Positions 34,356 to 42,688 are shown, counted from the first letter of the stretch. The stretch: DNA of 64,000 nucleotides from Fimbriimonas sp. (GCA_031292555.1 JARLGV010000023.1:16600-80599), one strand, 5' to 3'. Translations and numbers: made by a program. The notes: a model not told the origin generated them from the letters alone.

Positions 34356-35110
34356 TTGGACGCCGCCCAGCCGATCGCGTTCTTTAGGAGGTGCAGGTAG
34401 TCCTTGTTCTCCAAGATCGACGGATCGTGGCCGATCGCGATGTAGACCATGCGATGAAAATGCTCGTTGACCCAGATGATCGGATGGTCGCCCATCGGCT
34501 TGTTCGGGTGGTAGGTCGACTCGTCGGCAGTTGCCAAGACACGCACGTTCCCGCGAGGGCTCTTGTCGAACTCGTACCACTCGTCCCCGACCTCGAATCG
34601 GTGGGGAAGCCCCTTGGTGACTGGATGACGGCTATCCTCCACGACGACGGTTCCCTTTTGATAGTAGGGGTGGGGTGAGTAAAGGACGCCTCCCATGAAC
34701 CCTTCGAACCATTCCCAATAGGTGCTCTTGGGGTCCATGAACTCCCGCCCGGTGAGTCCGGCAGCATGGATGCCGACCCAGCCGTGGCCGGCTTCGATGA
34801 ATCGTTGAAGAGCTTGCTGCTGTGGTGGCGTCATGTCGAAGGGCGCCAGATGAAGCATCACGAATGCCTGGTAGTGCATGAGGTTGTCGTCGTTGATCGT
34901 ATCGGCGTCGTCCGTGAAGTCGACCTCGAAGTGGTTCTCCTCCGCCATCTTCTCAAGCACCGGCTTCGCCGCCGAGATCATCTTGAGGTGGTCCTTGGCC
35001 CGCGAAGCCACCACGAGAACACGGAACTTCGGCGTCGGCTTCAGCGGTTCGAGCGCTGCCAAGCAGAGAGGGAAGGAAAGCAAAGCAAGAAACCCAGTGA
35101 GGATCGCCAT
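34352..35110 (-). CDS. ThuA-domain protein (first of a tandem pair), secreted
   Basis: About 252 residues. A signal peptide (MAILTGFLALLSFPLCLAAL) precedes a full ThuA domain: FRVLVVASRAKDHLKM, LMHYQAFVMLHLAPFDM, GHGWVGIHAAGLTGREF, HPVTKGLPHRFEVGDEWYEFDKSP and GDHPIIWVNEHFHRMVYIAIGHDP. Related to its downstream neighbour across the whole length, so the pair arose by duplication. The ATG at 35110 is the natural start; the frame runs on upstream to 35317, but that part only translates palindromic repeat DNA. Confidence 0.82.
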   Translation of the reverse strand: MAILTGFLALLSFPLCLAALEPLKPTPKFRVLVVASRAKDHLKMISAAKPVLEKMAEENHFEVDFTDDADTINDDNLMHYQAFVMLHLAPFDMTPPQQQALQRFIEAGHGWVGIHAAGLTGREFMDPKSTYWEWFEGFMGGVLYSPHPYYQKGTVVVEDSRHPVTKGLPHRFEVGDEWYEFDKSPRGNVRVLATADESTYHPNKPMGDHPIIWVNEHFHRMVYIAIGHDPSILENKDYLHLLKNAIGWAASK

Positions 35111-35139
35111 TTCAATTCCAGTTTGACACCGAGAGGCGA

Positions 35140-35700
35140 AATGGCGAGGGAGCGCATCACTCGGCTGTGGCGAACCCGTAGGTTGGCTGGGAGTCGGTAG
35201 TCGCGCTCCCTCGCCCCCCGCGAAGCGAACAGGGGGTAGAGGGTGGGGAGAGGGGGATTCAGTAAGCCGCCGACGCAGTCGGAATTCCTTGATCCAATAC
35301 AGTCTCTTCGATGGCACGGACCTTTCTCAGGAGGCGGCGGAATGAAATTGGAGCCAGGGGCGCGTTTCCTGAAAACCTCCCTCACCCCACCCTCTCCCTC
35401 CTCGGAAGGAAGGCGAGGGAGCGCGACCGTCCGGTCGCAGCCCACCTCCGGGTTGGCACGAGACCTGTACTGACGTTCCCTCGCCCCCAGCGAAGCGAAC
35501 AGGGGGTAGAGGGCGGGGAGAGGGGGAAAACCATAAGCCGCCGACGAAGTCGGAAGTCCAATTCTCATTCGGCCCCATCATTGGAACTGACTGGCTAGAG
35601 AGCACCGAAATGTAATGGTCTGGGCAGAAATGATGAGCCAGGGGCGCGACTGCGGAAACCACCCTCCCCTCTCCCTCCTCGGAAGGAAGGCGAGGGAACC
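35140..35700. repeat. Degenerate array of GC-rich palindromic repeats
   Basis: About 2.3 modules with a period near 270-285 bp. GGCGAGGGAGCGC at 35143-35155 pairs with GCGCTCCCTCGCC at 35203-35215. The 29-base element beginning CTCTCCCTCCTCGGAAGG recurs at 35392 and 35669; GAGCCAGGGGCGCG at 35351 and 35635; CGAAGCGAACAGGGGGTAGA at 35221 and 35491; AAGCCGCCGACG follows twice. Several arms can form long hairpins. No transposase is present; it looks like a non-autonomous dispersed repeat. The rest of the gap between the ThuA and GH16 genes (35111-35810) holds nothing else recognisable. Confidence 0.8.
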
Positions 35701-35810
35701 GGACTCCCGGCCGTTGACGTCACGCGAGTTGGTCGGACGTCCGTACTCGCGACCAAAAGCCGATGGGAAGCTCCCGCCTGACCCCCAAAACCGACCGACT
35801 TGAGGGAAGT

Positions 35811-36578
35811 CTACTGGTAGACCTTTACGTACTTCACGATGTACTTGCTCGGGAAAATCTTGGGGTCGATTCCTTTGGCGCCGCCCCACCAACCGCCGAT
35901 TGCCAGGTTTAGGATGATGTAGAACGGGTCGCGGAACGGCCATGCGTTGAACGTGTCAACGTCGCGTTTCACCTCGTAAACGTTCTTTCCATCCATGTAG
36001 AACGCGATCGAAGCGGGACGCCAGTCCAGGCCGAACTTGTGAAACTCTAGGGGATTGTCGGACGCGACGACTTTCGTTCGCTGTTTGGGTTTTGTCCAGT
36101 TGAAGTCTTCGCAATGCAGCGAGAAGTGGAAGTTCTTGATGTCGAAGCCGACGTTCTCCATGATGTCGATCTCGCCGCATTTGGGCCATCCCACCGGTTG
36201 CCCGCCTGGGTTTCGCAGTCGGTCGTTGAGCATCCAAAACGCCGGCCAAGTGCCGTTACCGGGCGGGACCTGGACTTCCGCCTCGAAGTAGCCGTACTTC
36301 CAAGCCTTCACGCTTTGAAGGCGGGTGGATGTGTATTTGCCGCCTTTATTAAGCGCCTGAATGACGAGTCCCTTCTTCGTGAGGAATGCATTGTCGCCGG
36401 GCCCACTTGCATACTTCTCCGCTTCGTTGTTGTAGACCGGACCGTCATCAAACTTCCAATCCTTTGACGAAATCGTCTTGGCCTTGGTGAAGTCGCTATC
36501 AAAGACCAAGTGTCGTCCCGCCATTGGCGAGGACTGAGTGAGCAGCGCGGCTGCGAGAATGGAATGCAGAAAGATCAT
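35811..36578 (-). CDS. Glycoside hydrolase family 16 (beta-1,3/1,4-glucanase type), secreted
   Basis: 255 residues with a signal peptide (IFLHSILAAALLTQSSPMA). The jelly-roll domain shows YGYFEAEVQVPPGNGTWPAFWML and the catalytic GEIDIMENVG near residues 134-143, in which the first Glu is nucleophile and the last is acid/base (ExDxxE form). HKFGLDWRPASIAFYMDG and PFYIILNLAIGGWWGG complete the GH16 pattern. Likely endo-glucanase or laminarinase. It is divergent from the beta-helix protein, whose promoter carries a TGAACGCGTTCA operator, so co-regulation is possible. Confidence 0.88.
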   Translation of the reverse strand: MIFLHSILAAALLTQSSPMAGRHLVFDSDFTKAKTISSKDWKFDDGPVYNNEAEKYASGPGDNAFLTKKGLVIQALNKGGKYTSTRLQSVKAWKYGYFEAEVQVPPGNGTWPAFWMLNDRLRNPGGQPVGWPKCGEIDIMENVGFDIKNFHFSLHCEDFNWTKPKQRTKVVASDNPLEFHKFGLDWRPASIAFYMDGKNVYEVKRDVDTFNAWPFRDPFYIILNLAIGGWWGGAKGIDPKIFPSKYIVKYVKVYQ

Positions 36579-36691
36579 CGATGACGCCCCTGGTGGTTCT
36601 TACAGCAAGGATGCGCGGTAAATCGTTTATTCAAGTAGCCCGTAGGGGGCGCCGGAGAGGAGTGGCAGCGACGCATTGGGCGCGAATCAAG

Positions 36692-36697
36692 TAGAAT
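36692..36697 (+). promoter_or_regulatory. Probable -10 box of the beta-helix gene
   Basis: TAGAAT lies eight bases upstream of the LacI-type operator, so the operator would cover the transcription start. No strong -35 is visible. Confidence 0.4.
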
Positions 36698-36704
36698 CTA
36701 ATGC

Positions 36705-36722
36705 GAATGAACGCGTTCATTC
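36705..36722. promoter_or_regulatory. LacI-type operator (18-bp perfect palindrome)
   Basis: GAATGAACGCGTTCATTC is a perfect palindrome with the core TGAACGCGTTCA found three more times near the LacI-family gene. It sits 16 bp before the beta-helix start codon, just after a TAGAAT box, and could also influence the divergent GH16 gene. Confidence 0.78.
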
Positions 36723-36737
36723 AATTGGTTGGCCCCT

Positions 36738-38021
36738 ATGCAGTATCTCCTGACTCTCGCTTGCCTGATTTTTGCTGCAGCAGTTCGCGCACCTCAGACG
36801 GGGCACCGAGCCCGACAGATCTTTGTCGCAGCGGATGGTGACGATTCTGGCGCCGGAACGATGGAGCGTCCGTTTCGGACCGTTCAACGTGGCGCCGATG
36901 CGGCGGGACCCGGCGACACCGTCACGATTCGGGGCGGCCACTATCCCGAACAAGTCAAGCTGACGCGTTCCGGAAACTACTTTGGACGAGCCATCACCAT
37001 TCAGTCTGATGCGGGCGCGCAAGTCATTCTCGCCGGCGTCGACACCGACGGACAGGATCATCTCGTCCTAAAAGGGTTGACGGTGAAGAACGCGTCGTTT
37101 CTGGGAATCGCCGTGAGGGGCTCCTATCGCGTGAAGGTTGAAGAGTGCCGGGTCGAGGGTTGTCCGGGGTCCGGAATCTACGTTGACAAGTCGAACGACG
37201 TGACGATCTCCAAGTGCGATGTTGCCGACGCTTGCCACTCAGGCGGCGAGGAATCGGTAAGCATCAAGCGGTCGGCAAACGTCGTCTTCGAAGACAGCAT
37301 CGTCCACGACACCGGCCACGAGGGGATCGACGTAAAAGAAGGGAGCCGGAATGTCGTCGTGCGGCGCAATCGGGTTTGCCACGTGGAACGACAGGGGCTT
37401 TATGCGGATGCCTGGGACGCCGATACGGGCGAGATTCGATTCGAGAACAACGTCATTTTTGACTGCCTGGTCGGCTTGGTGGCCTGCACCGAGAGTGGCG
37501 GGCTACTGCACGATGTCGCTTTCGTCGGCAACGTCGTCTACGATTGCCGTGGACCGGGCATGATGGTGGCGAAATGGGGTTCTGCTCGCATGTCTCACCG
37601 AATCCGAAACGTCTCTTACCTGAATAACACCGTTGTCAACTGCGGTGGGCCGGGAAAGAACGGAATATGGGGTGGAGGCATGCTGATGGAGAACGATCAA
37701 GCAGAAAACGTGATAATCGTAAACAACGTATTCAGCGGGAATCCGTTCGCTCAACTGCGCGTTACTCTCGGTTTGGCTCCGAAGCGGATCATCGCTCATC
37801 ACAACCTGATCGATGGTCCGGGCGAGAATCTGACCCATGCAAATGTGGTGGCAGCTGCCAAGTTCGTCGATGCAACTGCCAAGGATTTCCGCCTCGCTCC
37901 CGGTTCACCCGGACTTGACGCCGGGGCATTGCTCGCTGAGGTAGTCGGCACCGACGTCGCAGGAAAGCAACGGGTTCATCGTGCCAAGGTCGATATCGGC
38001 GCGTTCAGATCTGGGCAATAG
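36738..38021 (+). CDS. Secreted right-handed parallel beta-helix protein (pectate-lyase-like fold)
   Basis: About 427 residues. Signal peptide MQYLLTLACLIFAAAVRA. The mature start IFVAADGDDSGAGTMERPFRTVQRGADAAGPGDTVTI is the classic entry of parallel beta-helix polysaccharide lyases and related enzymes. Repeated coils follow (VKVEECRVEGCPGSGIYVDKSNDVTI, NVVVRRNRVCHVE, IRFENNVIFDC, VIIVNNVFSGN), and the DUF-like tail ends LAPGSPGLDAGA. The substrate is unknown; pectin, alginate or another uronate polymer would fit. It is a predicted target of the LacI-type regulator through the operator immediately upstream. ATG 36738 was chosen over TTG 36729. Confidence 0.78.
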   Translation: MQYLLTLACLIFAAAVRAPQTGHRARQIFVAADGDDSGAGTMERPFRTVQRGADAAGPGDTVTIRGGHYPEQVKLTRSGNYFGRAITIQSDAGAQVILAGVDTDGQDHLVLKGLTVKNASFLGIAVRGSYRVKVEECRVEGCPGSGIYVDKSNDVTISKCDVADACHSGGEESVSIKRSANVVFEDSIVHDTGHEGIDVKEGSRNVVVRRNRVCHVERQGLYADAWDADTGEIRFENNVIFDCLVGLVACTESGGLLHDVAFVGNVVYDCRGPGMMVAKWGSARMSHRIRNVSYLNNTVVNCGGPGKNGIWGGGMLMENDQAENVIIVNNVFSGNPFAQLRVTLGLAPKRIIAHHNLIDGPGENLTHANVVAAAKFVDATAKDFRLAPGSPGLDAGALLAEVVGTDVAGKQRVHRAKVDIGAFRSGQ

Positions 38022-38906
38022 CTACTTGCCGCCGGTCAGCGTGATGCCGCGCGCAAAGTACTTCTGCCCGACTGCGAAGATCGCGAAGATGGGGATCAGA
38101 ACCACCATCGATCCTGCCATGAGAAGCCCGAAGTCAGTCTTGTGGGCTTGCTGGAGAGATCTCAACCCGACCTCGAGCGTCATGAGATCCGGATCGTTCA
38201 GCATCAAAAGCGGTCCGATGAGGTCTTTGAATCCTCCGACGAAGCCGAGTACACCGAGTGTCGCAAGCACGGGAGCGCAATTCGGCAGGATCAACCGCCA
38301 GAAGATCGTCGAGTTGGTCGCCCCGTCGATTTTGGCTGCCTCGTCCATCTCCCGAGGAATTGCGAGCATGAACTGGCGGATCAGGAAAATCGAGAAGGCC
38401 CCGCCTCCGAAGAAGGCCGGAATGAGGAACGGCTTGTAGGTGTTGATCCAACCCAGCTTGGCGTACAGCACGTAGCCCGGAATCATCGTCACCACACCGG
38501 GGAGCATCATCGTGCTAAGCAGAATGACGAAGAAGCGATCGCGACCCCGGAACTGCAATCGGGCGAACGGGAAGGCAACCATTGCAGCCGTCACTACGCT
38601 GGCAAGCGTTGGTACGGCCGCCAAGAACAGAGTGTTGAAGAACTTTCGGATGAAGTTCAGGTCTGGATCGGTCAGAACGACCCTGTAGTTGTCCCATGTG
38701 GGCTGATGCGGCCAAGCCCACATCGAGCTGTTTCCGATCTCCGCATTTGTCTTCAACGAGATCGCCAGCATGATATATAGGGGTAGGAGGAAGAGCAAGG
38801 CGCCACAAATGAGGACGACTATTAAGGCTCCCTTTCCGAACCGTTCGGTGGCGCGGCCCTTTCGTGCGCTCTGCGCGTACCGTGTTGATTGGTCCGGGAC
38901 GCTCAT
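38022..38906 (-). CDS. CUT1 sugar ABC transporter permease, MalG-type
   Basis: About 294 residues, six helices. TM1 is LIVVLICGALLFLLPLYIMLAISLKT; WDNYRVVLTD and FFNTLFLAAVPTLASVVTAAMVAFPFARLQF follow. The EAA loop is EMDEAAKIDGATNSTIFWRLILP, the contact site for the ATPase. Unlike the permease at the left edge, its first loop has normal length. The ATG at 38906 overlaps the fusion gene's stop as ATGA. It is the last gene of the LacI-regulated operon and is convergent with the beta-helix gene, with adjoining stops. Confidence 0.9.
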   Translation of the reverse strand: MSVPDQSTRYAQSARKGRATERFGKGALIVVLICGALLFLLPLYIMLAISLKTNAEIGNSSMWAWPHQPTWDNYRVVLTDPDLNFIRKFFNTLFLAAVPTLASVVTAAMVAFPFARLQFRGRDRFFVILLSTMMLPGVVTMIPGYVLYAKLGWINTYKPFLIPAFFGGGAFSIFLIRQFMLAIPREMDEAAKIDGATNSTIFWRLILPNCAPVLATLGVLGFVGGFKDLIGPLLMLNDPDLMTLEVGLRSLQQAHKTDFGLLMAGSMVVLIPIFAIFAVGQKYFARGITLTGGK

Positions 38907-41278
38907 TTGAGATCCCCTTCGTAATAGACCCATCGTCTGGCCAAAGCCAATTGGACCACCGTGAATAGCATGATCACGACGAACAGAATCCAAGCAATGG
39001 CGGAGGCGTAACCCATCTTCAGTTGGCCGAACGCCTGGTCGTAAAGCCATACCACCGCGAACAGTGTCGCGCGGTCTGGCCCACCTGACGTTATCACGAA
39101 CGCTTGTCCGAAGACCTGCAGCGCACCGATCACCCCCGTGATGAGGGAGAAGAAGATATAGGGCGTGAGAAGGGGCAGAGTGACCTTCCAGAACCGCCGG
39201 CCCGGTCCGGCCCCATCGATGGTGGCCGCCTCATAGTAACTTTGTGAGATCCCCTGAAGCCCGCCAAGGAAGATGATCGTTCCTCCGCCGGCCCCCCACA
39301 GACCCATGATGATGAACGCCGGTATCACGGTCTTGGTGTTTCCGAACCAGTTGATGTTCTGTCCAGGCGTGCCTACCAAGGCACTCAGGATCGGACCAAG
39401 ATGAAGAAAGCCCGACTTGCCGTCTGCGCCGTAAAGAAGGGCGTTTATCAGTCCCTGGTCCTTGTCGAAGAGCCGCATCCAAATAAGCGACATTGCTACC
39501 GCACTGGCGAGCGACGGTAAGTAATACAGGGCTCGAAAAAGAGGGATGCCCTTCACCTTCTGGTTCAGCAGGAGCGCAAGGACGAGCGCCGAGACGATTC
39601 CGGCGGGAATGCTGAGGCCGGCGAACAGCAGCGTCTGACGCAAAGATACGAAGAGGGTGTCGTCGACATGGGGATTGACCAAGTCCGCGTAGTTGGCGAG
39701 GCCACGCCACTTGGGAGTCTGGATGATGTCCGAGTCGCTGAAGCTCAGCAGCAGGGAGTAGATCATCGGACCGAGGGTCAGGGCGATGCCGCAGAACCAC
39801 GGGATGAGAAACAGATAGGCGCTTCGGTTCTCAGACCGCTCGGATTGGCTCAGTTTGCGGCCGAACTCCGGGCGATAGACCCAGAAGAGCAATCCCACAA
39901 CGATCGCGATGCCCACCCCGAGTCCGGCTGCAAACGGAAACGAAGGACCGCCCTCCCTGCGAATGGCAAGAGACAGGCGCGCCGGTTCGTCCTCCTGGAG
40001 CTTGGTTAGCATCTCCTTGGCCGTCTTCTCGCCCGCCAGAACGCCGTAATAGGCTCCATTGAGATCGTTTTGGACTCCGGCTGAGAACCATTGGGGAAGA
40101 TGCCGATTGTAAACGCGCATCGCCAGTCCAGCGGTGATCGCCAAATGTTGAGGTGGTGGATGGGTACCGGAGGGAGGCAGCCATACTCCGGGCGCCAAGG
40201 CGAGGGCCCGAATCGAAGGCTGAGTTTCGCCGGATTGAGCAATCTCGGTGAGGCCCGGTCGTCCACAGTACCACTTGATCCACTCCCAAGCCTCCTTGGG
40301 ATGTTGCGACGTGTTGAAAATGCCGATTCCGCCGCCCTCGCCGGGAAGATAGGTCGCCTCGCCGCGAGCGTACTTGGGGAAAGGCGCGATGTCCCAGTCT
40401 TCCGACATCTTCGTCCGCATGTCCCGAATCTCCCAGGCCCCGGATTGCAGCATCGCGATGCGACCCTTTCGGAATTCGTCCTGCATCGTGGACCCGGACC
40501 CCAGTGTCACGTCATTGTTGCTCGGCATCCAGTGGAATTTGTTCAAGCAATCCGCCGCAAACTGGAACACTTCGACGACTTTGGGGTCGGTCAAAAACAG
40601 CTTGGTCGGTTTTGCGTCGCTGTCCCACATCCGCACGTTGCTGGAAGTCAGAACGGTTTCCATCCAAAGCTGGGGCCATGCAGCAGCCAGGCCAAATTGA
40701 TACGGGACGGCCGAACCCGGCTTCCGCTTCGTCAGTTGCTGCATCGTCCAGACGAAGTCCTTGTCGCGCAGTTCGGGCCGAACTTTCGTGTCCCAGGTCC
40801 AGGTCCCGTCGGGATAGGGGATTCCGGCTTCCCGAAACAGCCTCTTGTTGTAGTAGATGATCGCGGTGCAAGCAACATCGCGAGGCAACGCGTAGAGCTT
40901 TCCGTCGAGGGTTAGGGCGTCGACGATCGTGGAATACCTGCCCTTTAGGTCGACTTCGTCCCCGCCGAAATCGGGAAACTCGTTAAGTGGCTTGAGTGCA
41001 CCCCGGCTGGAGAAGGTAACGATGCGATTGGCGCTGAAGCCGGCACAGTCTGGCGCCACGTTTGCCGCGTACTCGGCGAGAAGCTTGTTTTCGTAGTTGT
41101 CTACGATCGGTTCTAGCTTGATCCGGATGCTCGGATGGCTGAACTCAAACTCCGCGATCTGGCGGTTCAGCAGCTTGAGGTTATCGCCGCCCGTTGCGGC
41201 GGCAAACCGGATCGTTACGGGATCCGCGCGGCAGACGGCGACGAGCAGACCGAGCAGAAGGGCGGAGAGAAGTCTCAT
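38903..41278 (-). CDS. Fused sugar-binding protein / MalF-type ABC permease
   Basis: 791 residues. Signal peptide (RLLSALLLGLLVAVCRA), an SBP_bac_1 domain to about 430 (VTIRFAAATGGDNLKLLNRQIAEF, KEAWEWIKWYCGRPGLTE), one transmembrane anchor near 446-467 (FAAGLGVGIAIVVGLLFWV), a cytosolic linker and a MalF-type permease from about 486 to the end. The EAA loop is YYEAATIDGAGPGRRFWKVTLP near 683-703. The layout is the same as that of the protein at 1252-3681, although sequence identity is modest. It is downstream of the pilin-like gene and small lipoprotein in one minus-strand set. Each transporter would carry a tethered receptor. No ATPase gene is nearby. Confidence 0.87.
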   Translation of the reverse strand: MRLLSALLLGLLVAVCRADPVTIRFAAATGGDNLKLLNRQIAEFEFSHPSIRIKLEPIVDNYENKLLAEYAANVAPDCAGFSANRIVTFSSRGALKPLNEFPDFGGDEVDLKGRYSTIVDALTLDGKLYALPRDVACTAIIYYNKRLFREAGIPYPDGTWTWDTKVRPELRDKDFVWTMQQLTKRKPGSAVPYQFGLAAAWPQLWMETVLTSSNVRMWDSDAKPTKLFLTDPKVVEVFQFAADCLNKFHWMPSNNDVTLGSGSTMQDEFRKGRIAMLQSGAWEIRDMRTKMSEDWDIAPFPKYARGEATYLPGEGGGIGIFNTSQHPKEAWEWIKWYCGRPGLTEIAQSGETQPSIRALALAPGVWLPPSGTHPPPQHLAITAGLAMRVYNRHLPQWFSAGVQNDLNGAYYGVLAGEKTAKEMLTKLQEDEPARLSLAIRREGGPSFPFAAGLGVGIAIVVGLLFWVYRPEFGRKLSQSERSENRSAYLFLIPWFCGIALTLGPMIYSLLLSFSDSDIIQTPKWRGLANYADLVNPHVDDTLFVSLRQTLLFAGLSIPAGIVSALVLALLLNQKVKGIPLFRALYYLPSLASAVAMSLIWMRLFDKDQGLINALLYGADGKSGFLHLGPILSALVGTPGQNINWFGNTKTVIPAFIIMGLWGAGGGTIIFLGGLQGISQSYYEAATIDGAGPGRRFWKVTLPLLTPYIFFSLITGVIGALQVFGQAFVITSGGPDRATLFAVVWLYDQAFGQLKMGYASAIAWILFVVIMLFTVVQLALARRWVYYEGDLK

Positions 41279-41336
41279 AGATAGGCGGCCACCGAGACTC
41301 GCACACCTATTCTAGAGGCACTATTCATGAGGATGT

Positions 41337-41570
41337 CTATTTGCCTGTGGGTGGAGGCGTGGCTCCGTTGACCGGCTTGCCCTTCTTGGATGCGTCGATC
41401 ATTCCCTGAACCCACGTTCGCATGCCTGGACTCAACGTGTTAATGTCCGGTTTCTTGCTGAACGAGGCTTTGAGTTCGGCGTCTTTAGCCGGATCCGCCT
41501 TTGATTCGCCGCATCCGCAAGCCAAAAGCGCGACTGCCGTCACCAAGAGAACTGTCCCAATTGCTTTCAT
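41337..41570 (-). CDS. Small lipoprotein
   Basis: 77 residues. Lipoprotein signal peptide (KAIGTVLLVTAVALLACGC, lipobox LLAC), then a short charged region (DPAKDAELKASFSKKPDINTLSPGMRTWVQGMIDAS) and a Pro-rich end. AAGGAG eight bases before the ATG at 41570 fixes the start. Located between the pilin-like gene and the importer genes, 52 bp after the former. Unknown function; a partner for the surface pilin-like protein or the importer is conceivable. Confidence 0.75.
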   Translation of the reverse strand: MKAIGTVLLVTAVALLACGCGESKADPAKDAELKASFSKKPDINTLSPGMRTWVQGMIDASKKGKPVNGATPPPTGK

Positions 41571-41622
41571 CGACACTCCTTGCTGGGGCAAGCGGTGGGT
41601 TACCGCCTGCCCCCAGTTCGTC

Positions 41623-42495
41623 TTAGCGCGTGGAATCCCACATGTTGTTCTTGGGCTGATTGAAGCCGTCAGGGTTCGTTGTAGACGGCTTCATCGACTT
41701 GGCGTGGCCATCCGCGAACGTGAAGTTCGCCTGGCCGTTCGATGTCACCGACACCGCGCCGTTAGGACCGTGTCCGTAGTCTGTCGTCGCCAACAATGGG
41801 TCGGTGGCTGGTTTGAGCGAATTTCCATCAGGAATGCTCGCGTCGAGGTAAGCGGTGGTGCCGGTTTGGGCGCTGTTGTCCCACATCAGGTAACCCCACT
41901 CAAACGTCCACGAAGACACTTCCGGCATAGCCACTTGGGCGTCTACGTTGTATTTGGGGGCCAACATGATCGTGTTCGCCGGAAGCGTTACCGAGGTGGC
42001 ATTGATCGTGCCGTTCGTCCACCAAGGCGTCCAGCCCGGGTTTACAAGCGCTACGATGCCGCGCGGAGTGTTACCCACGAGGCCACCGGCGGCATCCCAG
42101 CCGCCGCCTGACAAGCAATTCGGCACGTAGGAGATCGCCGGTCCGAAGAACGAGTCGGAGCCGGAAGCGTTGATCGTAGCGGCCAACGGATCGAACGGCG
42201 AGTAGAACAACTGCGCCGACTTGATGTACGGCTGGATGTTGCTTGCCCAACTTGTCGCGGGCCACTCAGAGATGTTGCTGAAATCGTAGATGTTGCCCGT
42301 CGGATAGACGTCGTCATGATCGTTGCAATACATTGCAAAGGCCAGTCCGATCTGTTTGACGTTTGAAAGATCCGCGGTGCGTTTGGCTGCAGCCTTCGCT
42401 TGAGCGAAGACGGGGAACAGAATTGAGGCTAAGATCGCGATGATTGCGATAACGACGAGGAGTTCGATAAGCGTAAAGGCAGAATTGCGTTTCAT
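41623..42495 (-). CDS. DUF1559-type pilin-like protein
   Basis: 290 residues. Prepilin leader with NSAFTLIELLVVIAIIAILAS, then QAKAAAKRTADLSNVKQIGLAFAMYCNDHDDVYP, typical of the DUF1559 family. The C-terminus has the GQANFTFADGHAKSM form of the DG motif. Leader and first 70 residues are nearly identical to those of the protein at 11433-12302, while the surface domain differs. First gene of an apparent operon with the small lipoprotein and sugar importer. Two LacI-type operators lie 90-120 bp upstream next to a TATGAT box. Function of the family is unknown. Confidence 0.87.
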   Translation of the reverse strand: MKRNSAFTLIELLVVIAIIAILASILFPVFAQAKAAAKRTADLSNVKQIGLAFAMYCNDHDDVYPTGNIYDFSNISEWPATSWASNIQPYIKSAQLFYSPFDPLAATINASGSDSFFGPAISYVPNCLSGGGWDAAGGLVGNTPRGIVALVNPGWTPWWTNGTINATSVTLPANTIMLAPKYNVDAQVAMPEVSSWTFEWGYLMWDNSAQTGTTAYLDASIPDGNSLKPATDPLLATTDYGHGPNGAVSVTSNGQANFTFADGHAKSMKPSTTNPDGFNQPKNNMWDSTR

Positions 42496-42584
42496 ATCAG
42501 GTTAACCACCATTGGTTCTAGAACCCTTGCACCGACAGTTTTGAAACTGTAAGTTGACGACGTTGTTCGTTCAGCCCAAGCCAT

Positions 42585-42596
42585 TGAACGCGTTCA
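42585..42596. promoter_or_regulatory. LacI-type operator copy (downstream member of a pair)
   Basis: TGAACGCGTTCA, identical to the copy at 42606, with centres 21 bp apart (two helical turns). It would lie in the transcribed leader of the pilin-like operon. Confidence 0.75.
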
Positions 42597-42605
42597 TCGC
42601 TTGGG

Positions 42606-42617
42606 TGAACGCGTTCA
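42606..42617. promoter_or_regulatory. LacI-type operator copy (at the operon -10 box)
   Basis: TGAACGCGTTCA directly abutting a minus-strand TATGAT, so bound repressor would block RNA polymerase for the pilin-like / lipoprotein / importer operon. Confidence 0.78.
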
Positions 42618-42622
42618 TCATA
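42617..42622 (-). promoter_or_regulatory. Probable -10 box of the pilin-like / importer operon
   Basis: Minus-strand TATGAT overlapping the edge of the operator. The -35 region reads TTCCAT with a 17-base spacer, which is weak. Confidence 0.45.
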
Positions 42623-42688
42623 CAACACCGAGCAGGGGCATGGAAGTGACTAGCAAAAAAAGTTATCGAAAACTTCTCGATCTGAACC

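Noticed and set aside
35111..35317. 69-residue N-terminal extension of the first ThuA protein
   Set aside because: It only translates palindromic repeat DNA; the signal peptide begins at 35110.
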